From Sphingomonas mucosissima (lineage in GTDB: Bacteria > Pseudomonadota > Alphaproteobacteria > Sphingomonadales > Sphingomonadaceae), in contig NZ_NBBJ01000002.1 of assembly GCF_002197665.1 (NCBI RefSeq), positions 62,001 to 126,000 on the forward strand: a stretch of 64,000 bases of DNA, in the 5' to 3' direction. This document shows, piece after piece, positions 9,525 to 18,023 of the stretch (position 1 is its first letter; the number at the start of each line of letters is the position of its first letter). Made by a program: the position numbers and the translations under genes. The notes under the pieces were generated by a model, which saw only the letters and a program-made list of their open reading frames with translations, made no database searches and was not told where the DNA came from.

Positions 9525-11165
9525 TCAGGAGTCGTCAGCCGGTGCGGCGGGCTCTGCGCCGCTCCGGCGTGGCTGATCGTCCCCCGGGTTGCGGGCGAGG
9601 AACAGCGTTCGGGTGGGGAAGGCGATGCCGATCTCGGCTGCGCTCAACCGCTCGTAGATGGACAGCAGCAGCTCCTGCCGAACGGTGGTGCTTTCCGCGA
9701 AATCGGTGACGGTGATGTAGGAGAAGACCTCGATCTCCAGCGCACTTTCGCCAAAGTCGGTGAAGCGGGCGCGTGGCCCGTCATTGGACACCTTTTCATG
9801 CGAAAGCAGCACGTCCTCGATGATCGACACCGCCTCGCGGACCTTGGCCGGACTGGTATATTCGATGCCGATCTTGGGCGCGAAGAGGAAGCGGTCGCGC
9901 TTGGCGTAATTCTCGATCTGCCGCGAGGAGAAGTCGCCATTGGGGATGGTGACAATGGTCCGGTCGTTGGTGCGGATCCGGGTGGAGCGGATGCCCACGT
10001 CCTCGACCGTGCCGACCACATCGCCCACGCGGCAGAAATCGCCGACCTGCACCGGGCGGTCGGCGATCACCGTCACGCTGCCGACGAGGTTCTCGACCGT
10101 CTTCTGCGCGCCAAGCGCCAGCGCGATACCGCCGATACCCAGCGCGGCGATGCCGGTGGTCACATCGATCCCGAACGTATCCAGCACGGCGACGATGCTG
10201 AATACCAGCAGCAGGATCTTGGCCGCACGCCGCAGCAGTGTGACGACCGACACGGCCTGGCGTCGCGCGCGGCGGTGCATGCGTGCGATGGCGACATCCG
10301 CCACCGCATCAACGAGCCGCAGGCAAAACCACACCAGGGCAATCGCCGCGACGCCGCCGGCATATCGCAGCAGCGTCTGCCGTGCGACGATCGCCACCTG
10401 CAGCCGCTCGGCCCAGGTGTAGAAGGCCATGACTGCGATGAAGAGGCTGAGCGGCGGAAGCGCGGCGTGGACGAAGCGGTAGACGCCATTCGCATCGGGA
10501 TCAGAGATGCCGCGGCGGACCACCGCCAGCGTCGCAGCGGCGAGGAGACGCAGGACAACGAAGCTCAGGGCGGCGAGGCCGATCAGCAAGGCCCAGTCTT
10601 CCGCCGGCGCACCGGCAACATCGATCCCGACAATGTCCTTGGACGGCGCCGAAGCCGCGGTCGTCGCCGATGCCACCATCAATTCCCTGATGGTTTCGTG
10701 CGAGATCCGCCACACCGACCGACCGTCCACCGATCGTTGGGTGAGAAGGAGCGGCGCTTCGCCCCCGCTGCCTTTCAGATCGCCTGCCAGCTCGCGATCG
10801 ACGGGAAGATCATCATCGATCCGCCCTGCAGGCTCGTTGGAGAGCCTGGCGAAAGGCAATAACGTGCCGCCGCTGTCGAGCAGCGTCTGAAGGCGGCGGG
10901 CGAGTTCGGAAGCGCCGTCCTTCACCTGTGGATCGTCCTGCACCGGCAAATCGAAGTAATTGGCCGCGCGATTATAGTCGCGCTTTGCCAGCGCATCGAT
11001 CAATCCGCTGACCGCGGAACGCGGAGTTTCGCGACCAAAGGGATCCGGCGCCACGGCCGGCGCGCTGGTGTTCGACTCCGCCTCCTGAGCGGACGCGGGT
11101 GTTACAGCGAGCGTGGCGAGCCAAAGGGCAAGAAGGAAACAACGAAGAGAGCTGAGCACGATCAC
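9525..11165 (-). CDS. Mechanosensitive ion channel of the MscS family, with large N-terminal part
   Basis: A 546-residue protein starting at GTG 11165 with a signal peptide ending ASA-Q at about residue 26. A periplasmic region of roughly 150 residues follows, then several membrane segments. The MscS pore helix and beta domain carry GIAALGIGGIALALGAQKTV followed by GDFCRVGDVVGTVEDVGIRSTRIR. Compared with the 286-residue E. coli MscS it is long, of the YnaI/YbdG-like extended class. It opens under membrane tension to release solutes. It is the gene after dsbA on the minus strand, 107 bases apart. A second MscS paralogue lies at 29.5 kb. Confidence 0.9.
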   Translation of the reverse strand: MIVLSSLRCFLLALWLATLAVTPASAQEAESNTSAPAVAPDPFGRETPRSAVSGLIDALAKRDYNRAANYFDLPVQDDPQVKDGASELARRLQTLLDSGGTLLPFARLSNEPAGRIDDDLPVDRELAGDLKGSGGEAPLLLTQRSVDGRSVWRISHETIRELMVASATTAASAPSKDIVGIDVAGAPAEDWALLIGLAALSFVVLRLLAAATLAVVRRGISDPDANGVYRFVHAALPPLSLFIAVMAFYTWAERLQVAIVARQTLLRYAGGVAAIALVWFCLRLVDAVADVAIARMHRRARRQAVSVVTLLRRAAKILLLVFSIVAVLDTFGIDVTTGIAALGIGGIALALGAQKTVENLVGSVTVIADRPVQVGDFCRVGDVVGTVEDVGIRSTRIRTNDRTIVTIPNGDFSSRQIENYAKRDRFLFAPKIGIEYTSPAKVREAVSIIEDVLLSHEKVSNDGPRARFTDFGESALEIEVFSYITVTDFAESTTVRQELLLSIYERLSAAEIGIAFPTRTLFLARNPGDDQPRRSGAEPAAPADDS

Positions 11166-11272
11166 CTGCGGCGCTTAGATACGTCCGCATGGGGAACGCT
11201 GCGGCCCAGCGGAAGGTCGCACCGCCTGTGGCATCAGCGGAACGCCCTGGCGGGCGCGGGCCCGGAAACGGC

Positions 11273-11995
11273 TCAGTTGCGCGCTGCGCGCGTTTCGGCG
11301 ATCGCCTCCTGCAGCCGGTCCAGCGGCAGGGCGCCCGAGAGAACCCTGTCGCCTACCACCCAGGCGGGCGTGCCACTGACGCCCAGCTTCGCTGCGAGCC
11401 CCAGATTGCCCGCGATCTCCGTATCGGCATCGTCGGGGATCTTGGAAAGGTCGACGCCGGTCTGCCGCGCGACAGCCGCAATCGATTGCGCGCTCACTGG
11501 GCCGGCGGCGTAAAGTGCCTCGTGGAAGGCTGCAAAGCGCCCCTGTGCGGCCGCTGCGAGCGAAGCACGGGCTGCATCGCGGCTTTCCTCGGCAAGGATC
11601 GGCAGCTCGCGAAAGACGACGCGCAGCTTCGGATCGCTTTTCACCAATTGTTCAATGGTCGGCAGGCTGGCGCGGCAATAGCCGCAGTTATAATCAAAGA
11701 ACTCGACCAGCGTGACGTCGCCTTGCGGATTGCCCATGACGGCGCCGCGGTAGGGCGTTTCCACGCGCGAGCGACTGGCCGCCACCGCCCGGCCGCTCTC
11801 GCGCTCCTGCAATCTCTGCATCGCCTGGGGGATCACTTCGGGGTTGGCGAGCAGATAGTCATGCACCACCCGTTCGATCCGCGCCTTGTCGGATGATCCC
11901 AGATCGCCGGGCGCGGCACGCTCCGCCAGCCACATGCCGGCCGCGCCAAAGGCCGCGCCCAGCAGCACGACGAGCATCAGGGTAAGGCGGCTCAT
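11273..11995 (-). CDS. Periplasmic DsbA-family thiol-disulfide protein
   Basis: A 240-residue thioredoxin-fold protein with an N-terminal membrane anchor (residues 4-22, no clear cleavage site). The catalytic motif is CGYC in FFDYNCGYCRAS, the cis-proline loop is SGTPAWVVG, and the helical insertion lies between them. The length and a preceding DUF-like helical region (residues 35-75) resemble BdbD/ScsC/Com1-type DsbA-family members rather than classical DsbA. Its ATG overlaps the stop of the M48 protease by four bases, so the two are made together and both act in the periplasm, where folding and degradation of outer-membrane proteins meet. Confidence 0.9.
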   Translation of the reverse strand: MSRLTLMLVVLLGAAFGAAGMWLAERAAPGDLGSSDKARIERVVHDYLLANPEVIPQAMQRLQERESGRAVAASRSRVETPYRGAVMGNPQGDVTLVEFFDYNCGYCRASLPTIEQLVKSDPKLRVVFRELPILAEESRDAARASLAAAAQGRFAAFHEALYAAGPVSAQSIAAVARQTGVDLSKIPDDADTEIAGNLGLAAKLGVSGTPAWVVGDRVLSGALPLDRLQEAIAETRAARN

Positions 11996-13356
11996 TTGCG
12001 CTTGCGCTTGTCGCCGTCGATCGAATTGGCAGATGTCATCGCGATATCCTGTGCCCGGATCCAGTCCGGCGTATTTTGTGGAATGCCGGCGAGGGCATAG
12101 CGGGCGCTGACCGCAGCGGTGCGATGGTCCCCCACCATGCTGGCGCGTTCGGCCGTGGCAAGTGCAGCACGGGCCGGATCGCCGGTGCGCTCGTAAACGG
12201 TGCCCAATTGATACCAGGCGAACGGATTCTGGTCATCGCGCGCCACGGCCGACCGCAGCACGCGCTTGGCCTCGTCGTAATTCGCCTTGTTCTCCGTTGC
12301 GATCAGCGCGTGGCCGAAGGTGGTGGCGATCAGCGGGCTGTTGCGCGAGCCCTCGGTTGCGGCGCGCAGCGGCGCCAGCGCTTCCTGCGGCTTGCCTGCC
12401 TCGAGCAGGATCTGCCCCTTGATCTCAAGAAAGTAGGGATCGCTGGGCTTGCTGGCGACCAGTGCCTCGGTTTCCGCCTCCGCTTTCTGGGGATAACCGC
12501 TGCGGTGATAGGCGTAGGCGCGCGCGTAATGCGCGTAGACGGTCTGGGTACCTTCCGGATATTTCTGGAGCGCCTGGGCCGGGGGCAGGAGATAGCCGTC
12601 GAGCTTCGCCTGGACGCGCTTGAACCGCTCCTCCCAATCCTGGTTCAACGGCTTGTTCCAGGCAGGCGCGGATTGCAGCGTTTCCGAAATCGCCGCGACG
12701 CGCTCCGACGACACGGGGTGGCTGAGCATATACTCAACCTTGCGCGTGATGCCGTAGCGATATTCCTGCTGCTGCATCGTCTTGAAGAAGTTGAGATATC
12801 CCTTGCCGGTGATGCCGGCCGCGTTGAGATATTTGGCGCCGGCGGCATCGGTCGACGCTTCCTGCTGGCGCGAAAAGGCCAGGTATTTGGTCATGGCCGC
12901 CTGCTGACCCGCGGCAAGAACGCCGGCTCCCGCTTCGCCCGCACCGGCCGCCATGGCGGCGAGGCCGAGCACCATCGACAGGATGGAAATACCGGTCGCT
13001 TCCTGGGCGCCGCGCCCGGCCAGGGATACGTGCCCGCCGGTGATGTGGCCAAGCTCGTGCGCGATGACGCCTTGCACTTCGTTCGCGGTCTTCGCCGCCT
13101 GGATCGTGCCCGAATGGACGTACACGATCTGGCCGCCGGCGACGAAGGCGTTGATCGAATCGTCGTTGATCAGGACGACCTTCACGTCGCTCGGCCGCAG
13201 CCCCGCCGCCGTGACGAGCGGTGCCGTCATGTCCGCCAGCAGCGTTTCGGTTTCGGCGTCACGAAGGATGGATTGCGCGTGCGCGGCCGGGCTCATGGAC
13301 ACGCAGGCGAGCGCTGCGACGGCAACGAAGCGCACAATAGTATTGCGGCGCGTCAC
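11992..13356 (-). CDS. Periplasmic M48 metalloprotease with TPR repeats (BepA/YfgC-like)
   Basis: Zinc protease and chaperone of the BepA/LoiP type. HEXXH is at His100-Glu101-His104 (VIAHELGHITGGH), with a downstream EASTDAAG segment supplying the third ligand. Residues from about 270 on form TPR-like helix pairs (KAEAETEALVASKPSDPYF and later repeats). I chose the GTG at 13356 because a signal peptide begins there (VTRRNTIVRF to AHAQ). The longer in-frame start at 13509 would overlap rne and adds no family-like sequence. BepA helps or removes stalled LptD and Bam substrates. It follows rne by 125 bases and overlaps the dsbA-like gene. Confidence 0.9.
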   Translation of the reverse strand: MTRRNTIVRFVAVAALACVSMSPAAHAQSILRDAETETLLADMTAPLVTAAGLRPSDVKVVLINDDSINAFVAGGQIVYVHSGTIQAAKTANEVQGVIAHELGHITGGHVSLAGRGAQEATGISILSMVLGLAAMAAGAGEAGAGVLAAGQQAAMTKYLAFSRQQEASTDAAGAKYLNAAGITGKGYLNFFKTMQQQEYRYGITRKVEYMLSHPVSSERVAAISETLQSAPAWNKPLNQDWEERFKRVQAKLDGYLLPPAQALQKYPEGTQTVYAHYARAYAYHRSGYPQKAEAETEALVASKPSDPYFLEIKGQILLEAGKPQEALAPLRAATEGSRNSPLIATTFGHALIATENKANYDEAKRVLRSAVARDDQNPFAWYQLGTVYERTGDPARAALATAERASMVGDHRTAAVSARYALAGIPQNTPDWIRAQDIAMTSANSIDGDKRKRK

Positions 13357-13481
13357 GGGCGCGGCCGCTGGGGGAACGATCGAGAAACGGCAGGCATGCG
13401 CCGGACCCAGCAGGATGGTGGCTGAACCACCGCTGAAGCCCGACGCATGTTGATCACTTGCGGATCGCTGCCATTGGTCGC

Positions 13482-16226
13482 TTAGGCGCCAAAGGTGCGC
13501 TGCCACCATCCGCGGCGCGGCGTTGCCCCCGACGCGTCGTCGCTGGCCTCGCCATTGGCCTCGCTGGCCGCTTCGGCGTCTCCGCCGGCCGGCGCTGCCG
13601 TCTGGGCGGCTGGTTCCGGCGCAGTTTCGGCCGGTTGCGCATCGGCCGCTTCGGCTGCCGGTGCATCCGCCTTTTTGCGGCGGGTGCGCTTGGGCTTGGC
13701 CGGCGCATCCGCGGCCTCGGCCGGAGCCGCCGCTTCTGCTGCCGGTGCGGCGTCCGCTGCGGGCGCATCGGCCTTCTTGCGACGGGTCCGCTTCGGCTTG
13801 GCCGGGGCGCCTTCCTCGGTCGCTGGTGCGATCGCGTCGATGCCAGGCGTCTCGATCGGCGCGGGCGCCTCCTCGACGGCTGCGGCTGCCTCCGGTGCTG
13901 CCTCGACAGCCTTCTTGGCACGCGGACGACGACGCGTCTTGGGCGCGGGCTGTTCCGCTTCCGGCGCCGCTTCGGCCGGCGCCTCGACAGCATCAGCATC
14001 CTGCGCCGCCGGATCGGCAGCCGGCACTTCCGCAGCTACCGGCTCTGCTGTCTGCGCCTCAGTAGCCGTGGCTTCGGCGCTTGCATCGGCCTCGACCGTC
14101 TTTGCCTCGCCCTCACTGCCGTTCTCACGGCGCCGACGACGCCCACGACGGTTGCGGCGGCGACGGCCGCTTTCGCCTTCGGCCGCAGATTCGTCCTCTT
14201 CGCCGGTCGAGGTGGTCTCGGCTTCGACCGCCTCGTCCTCGTCCTCGGCGTCGTCACCTTCGCTGAGATCGGCGTTGGACGCCGGCGTTTCACCGCCCTC
14301 GCCATTGGGGCGACCGCGACGTCCACGACGGCGACGGCGCTTGCGACCGCCTTCGCGCGGCTCGTCGCTGCGGGCTTCCTCGGCGCGGGGCGCCTCGTCG
14401 TCGGCCGCGACCTCTTCCTCTTCCTCCTCCTCGATCTCGTCGGGGATGTCGTCCTCGATCTCCTCGAGCGGCGGCGCGAACTTGGGCGCGTAAGCAGGCG
14501 GCGGGCCTGATGCCTCGACGGACATGCGCGCGCCTTCGTGCTCGCCGTCCGGCAGGATCTCGACGGCTACGCCATAGCGATCCTCGATCTCGGCGATGTC
14601 GGCACGCTTGCGATTGAGCACGTACACCGCCGCTTCGGCGCTCGCATGCAGGGTGAGCAGCGAGCCACGGCCACGTGCCGCCTCGTCCTCAAGCAAGCGA
14701 AGCGCGCTGAGGCCGGCGGACGATGCGGTGCGAACAAGGCCGGTGCCTTCGCAATGCGGGCAGGGACGGGTGGACGCTTCGAGCACGCCGGTGCGCAGGC
14801 GTTGCCGGCTCATTTCCATGAGGCCGAAGCTGGAGATGCGGCCCACCTGGATGCGGGCGCGATCGTTCTTCAGCGCCTCCTTCATCGCCTTCTCGACCTT
14901 CCGGACATTGGAATTGTTGTCCATGTCGATGAAGTCGATGACGACGAGGCCGGCCATGTCGCGCAGGCGCAGCTGGCGCGCGATTTCCTGCGCAGCCTCA
15001 AGGTTGGTCGCCGTCGCGGTCTGCTCGATATTGTGCTCGCGCGTGGAACGGCCGGAGTTGATGTCGATCGAGACGAGCGCCTCGGTCGGATTGATGACGA
15101 GATAGCCGCCCGACTTCAGCTGCACCACTGGATGGTACATCGCGGCGAGTTGATCCTCGACATGGCAGCGCTGGAACAGCGGAATGGGATCGCTGTAATG
15201 CTTCACCCGCTTGGCGTGGCTGGGCATCAGCAGGCGCATGAAGTCCTTCGCCTGGCGATAGCCTTCGTCACCCTCGACGATCACCTCGTCGATGTCCTTG
15301 TTGTAGATATCGCGGATCGCCCGCTTGATGAGGTCGCTGTCACCATAGACGAGCGCTGGGGCCGCGCTGGTCAGCGTCTTTTCGCGAATGCCGTCCCACA
15401 GCCGCGCGAGATAATCGAAGTCCCGCTTGATCTCGGTGCGCGTGCGGCTGAGCCCCGCGGTGCGCACGATGCAGCCCATCGACGGCGGCAATTCCATTTC
15501 CGCCATGATCGACTTCAGGCGCTTGCGATCGGCCGAGTTGCTGATCTTGCGGCTGATCCCGCCGCCATGCGACGTATTGGGCATCAGCACGCAGTAACGG
15601 CCGGCGAGCGACAGATACGTGGTCAGCGCCGCGCCCTTGTTGCCGCGCTCTTCCTTCACGACCTGAACCAGCAGCACTTGGCGGCGGCGGATCACGTCCT
15701 GAATCTTGTAGCGGCGGCGCAGGTTCATGCGGCGCTGGCGCAGCGCCTCCACCTGATCGTCGTTGACGCCGGTGGCGGGAGCGGGGGCGTCCTCATTCTC
15801 GCCGTCGCTTTCGTTCTCGTCGCCGAGATCGCCGTCATCCTCGTCTTCGTCATCGAAATCGGCATCGCTCTCGGGCGCATCGTAGCCGGCATCTTCGGCG
15901 GCTTCCTGCTCCGCGCGCAGCTTGGCTTCCTCGGCGGCATGCTCCGCCTCTTCGCGCAGCAGCGCTTCGCGATCCTCCTTGGGGATCTGATAATAATCCG
16001 GGTGGATTTCCGAGAAAGCGAGAAAGCCGTGGCGGTTGCCGCCGTAGTCGACGAACGCGGCCTGCAGTGACGGCTCGACGCGCGTCACCTTGGCAAGATA
16101 GATATTCCCTTTGAGCTGCTTGCGCTCGGCACTCTCGAAATCAAATTCCTCGATACGATTCCCTTTGACGACGGCCACCCGGGTTTCTTCCCGGTGGCGT
16201 GCGTCGATCAGCATGCGCATGGTCAT
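13482..16226 (-). CDS. rne: Ribonuclease E/G
   Basis: Endoribonuclease that starts mRNA decay and processes rRNA and tRNA. The 914-residue protein has the catalytic core in the first 570 residues. This includes an S1 domain split by a long acidic insertion (about residues 90-150), the DNase-I-like DFIDMDNNSNVRK segment with metal-binding aspartates, and a CPHCEGTG zinc-link that joins dimers. The tail (570-914) is low complexity: Glu/Asp runs, Arg clusters such as RRRRRGRRGR and RRGRRRRR, and two KPKRTRRKKADAPA repeats. This is the usual disordered scaffold for RNA and degradosome partners. GGAGA lies about 8 bases before the ATG. A 456-base leader/promoter region separates it from the divergent amidase gene. 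Confidence 0.95.
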   Translation of the reverse strand: MTMRMLIDARHREETRVAVVKGNRIEEFDFESAERKQLKGNIYLAKVTRVEPSLQAAFVDYGGNRHGFLAFSEIHPDYYQIPKEDREALLREEAEHAAEEAKLRAEQEAAEDAGYDAPESDADFDDEDEDDGDLGDENESDGENEDAPAPATGVNDDQVEALRQRRMNLRRRYKIQDVIRRRQVLLVQVVKEERGNKGAALTTYLSLAGRYCVLMPNTSHGGGISRKISNSADRKRLKSIMAEMELPPSMGCIVRTAGLSRTRTEIKRDFDYLARLWDGIREKTLTSAAPALVYGDSDLIKRAIRDIYNKDIDEVIVEGDEGYRQAKDFMRLLMPSHAKRVKHYSDPIPLFQRCHVEDQLAAMYHPVVQLKSGGYLVINPTEALVSIDINSGRSTREHNIEQTATATNLEAAQEIARQLRLRDMAGLVVIDFIDMDNNSNVRKVEKAMKEALKNDRARIQVGRISSFGLMEMSRQRLRTGVLEASTRPCPHCEGTGLVRTASSAGLSALRLLEDEAARGRGSLLTLHASAEAAVYVLNRKRADIAEIEDRYGVAVEILPDGEHEGARMSVEASGPPPAYAPKFAPPLEEIEDDIPDEIEEEEEEEVAADDEAPRAEEARSDEPREGGRKRRRRRGRRGRPNGEGGETPASNADLSEGDDAEDEDEAVEAETTSTGEEDESAAEGESGRRRRNRRGRRRRRENGSEGEAKTVEADASAEATATEAQTAEPVAAEVPAADPAAQDADAVEAPAEAAPEAEQPAPKTRRRPRAKKAVEAAPEAAAAVEEAPAPIETPGIDAIAPATEEGAPAKPKRTRRKKADAPAADAAPAAEAAAPAEAADAPAKPKRTRRKKADAPAAEAADAQPAETAPEPAAQTAAPAGGDAEAASEANGEASDDASGATPRRGWWQRTFGA

Positions 16227-16682
16227 TATATGGTCTCCGCGCGCGACTCGCGCCGCCGAACGGCGGGGTCACGCGATAAAAAGGCGTTGCCGGCCCCTCG
16301 CGGGCGGGCAGACGGATGGTGGTGAACTGTGCCTTCGTCCGCTGCGCATGTCCGGGCGCCACGCCCTGGATCAGCCCCGCGCCCGCACCGCCGGCGAAAG
16401 CCGGTCGGAACTGCGGTGGGGGAATATGCGACATGCGTACGTCAACCTGAATGCCCGCGCCGGCGCGATCGGCCGGTTGGGCGGTGGGTCGGGAGCGGGC
16501 GCAAGGGCCCGCAATCCGATCACAATGGTGACTAGCAAGTCGTTTGTCATTCAGCAACCGGAACGTCTTTGCCGGTTATCCGGCAAAAAAATGCCGAACG
16601 CCGCGTTAACCGCGCTGCGCAACGGTGATTTGACGTGGGCAGCCCTAATCCAGGCCGGACAGGGGAAAAGGGTTTGCGTAAC
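16227..16682. other. 456-base divergent intergenic region between rne and amidase genes
   Basis: No supported ORF. It must carry the rne promoter and leader (minus strand) and the amidase promoter (plus strand). RNase E genes are commonly autoregulated through structured 5' leaders, so the length is suggestive. The only clear element I see is the inverted repeat at 16568-16587; I could not call promoter boxes with confidence. Confidence 0.5.
16568..16587. promoter_or_regulatory. Perfect inverted repeat, 8-base arms, upstream of the amidase gene
   Basis: Reads TTTGCCGG-TTAT-CCGGCAAA, followed on the plus strand by four more A. A terminator is unlikely on either strand because the homopolymer is on the wrong side, so an operator or leader hairpin fits better. 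It is 95 bases before the amidase ATG and shares the core TTATCCGGC with palindromes at 20612 and 29375. Confidence 0.45.
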
Positions 16683-17927
16683 ATGGCTTTTCGCTGGACC
16701 AGCGGGCGGCCGGCACGGCATGCAACGCGCATGTCGATGCTGCTCGCGTTCTTGGCTGGCCTCACTGCTGGCGTGCCCGGCTGGGCCGCAACGGTGGAGC
16801 GGGTGGATGTGCATGACGGGCGGATCACCATCCGCTTCGACGAAGCGGTGCGCGGCGCGTCCAGCTTCATTCTCAATGCGCCGCAACGGATCGCCGTGGA
16901 TATTGACGGCGCCCGCCCGGGCCGCGCGAGCGGCGCGGACGGCCCGGTGACGGCGGTGCGCCAGGGCTGGCGGGGCGCCGACGGCGCCCGGGTGGTCCTG
17001 GACCTCGCCCAGCCGATGATCGTGTCCAAGGGCGAGTTCCAGGATGACGGGCGCACGCTGGAGCTTTCGTTGCGGCCGGTCGACAGCCCGCGCTTCGCCG
17101 CCGCCAGCGCGGCCTCGCCGCTCAGCTTCCTGCCCTTCGGTTGGGGCAAGGAGAAGCCCCGCTACAAGGTGACGGTGCCCGTCCCGCCAGCGCGCAAGAG
17201 CGTGTTGCCCCGGGTGCAGGGGGACGACAGCCGCCCGCTGGTGGTGATCGACGCCGGCCATGGCGGCAACGATCCCGGCGCGATCAACCCCGAGACGGGG
17301 CTGCGCGAAAAGGACCTCACCTTGAAGATCGCCCGCGCGATCCGGGACGAATTGCTGGAATCAGGCCGCGTCCGCGTCGCGCTGACGCGTGACGACGATC
17401 GCTACATCCTTCACCGCGAGCGGTTCGGCGTGGCACGGCAGCTTGGCGCCGACCTCTTTATCTCGATCCATTGCGACAGCGCGGGGAGCGTCGAGGCCTC
17501 GGGTGCCACCGCCTACACGCTGTCCGATATCGCGTCGGACAAGGAAGCGGCGCGGCTCGCGGCGCGGGAGAACAAGGCGGACATCATCGCCGGCGTGAAC
17601 CTCGACGAAAGCGACGACGTCTCCTCCATCCTCATTGATCTCACCCAGCGTGAAACCATGAATGCGTCCGCCGGCTTTGCGCGCCTCCTGGGGCGCGAGG
17701 CGAAGCCGCTCATTCCGGTGAAGAGCAATTTCCACCGTATGGCCTCGCTGCTGGTGCTGAAGGCGCCGGACATGCCCTCGATCCTGTTCGAGACCGGCTA
17801 TCTTTCCAACACACAGGACGCCGCGTTCCTGGACAGCCGCGAAGGCCGGCAGCGGATCGCGCAAAGCGTGCGCCGCGCGGTGGACATCTATTTCGCCCGC
17901 CGGATGACGCAAACCGCTTCGCGGTGA
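16683..17927 (+). CDS. N-acetylmuramoyl-L-alanine amidase (AmiC-like, Amidase_3)
   Basis: Periplasmic zinc amidase that cuts the lactyl-peptide bond in peptidoglycan during daughter-cell separation. The ATG at 16683 gives 414 residues with a signal peptide (hydrophobic 18-32, cleavage near PGWA). An AMIN domain follows (about 35-125, TVERVDVHDGRITIRFDEAV), then a linker and Amidase_3. Zinc ligands are visible in VIDAGHGGNDPGAI, in the Glu of GLREKDLTLK and in SIHCDSA; the catalytic Glu is in FETGYLSN. A GTG 48 bases upstream keeps the frame but precedes no family sequence. It lies 96 bases before the PBP1A gene on the same strand, both acting on the wall. Confidence 0.93.
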   Translation: MAFRWTSGRPARHATRMSMLLAFLAGLTAGVPGWAATVERVDVHDGRITIRFDEAVRGASSFILNAPQRIAVDIDGARPGRASGADGPVTAVRQGWRGADGARVVLDLAQPMIVSKGEFQDDGRTLELSLRPVDSPRFAAASAASPLSFLPFGWGKEKPRYKVTVPVPPARKSVLPRVQGDDSRPLVVIDAGHGGNDPGAINPETGLREKDLTLKIARAIRDELLESGRVRVALTRDDDRYILHRERFGVARQLGADLFISIHCDSAGSVEASGATAYTLSDIASDKEAARLAARENKADIIAGVNLDESDDVSSILIDLTQRETMNASAGFARLLGREAKPLIPVKSNFHRMASLLVLKAPDMPSILFETGYLSNTQDAAFLDSREGRQRIAQSVRRAVDIYFARRMTQTASR

Positions 17928-17941
17928 TCGCCGGGTACATG

Positions 17942-17977
17942 AGCCCGCGGCGGGGCCCGCGGCGGGGCGCGCGGGCT
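17942..17977 (+). terminator. GC-rich hairpin after the amidase gene
   Basis: Arms AGCCCGCG (17942-17949) and CGCGGGCT (17970-17977) pair exactly. The 20-base loop contains a GCGGCGGGGC direct repeat. No T-run follows, so termination would be weak or factor-assisted. Confidence 0.4.
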
Positions 17978-18023
17978 TGATGTTGCCAGCCGCCCGGGCC
18001 CTCCCTAAACACCGGCGTCGCGT

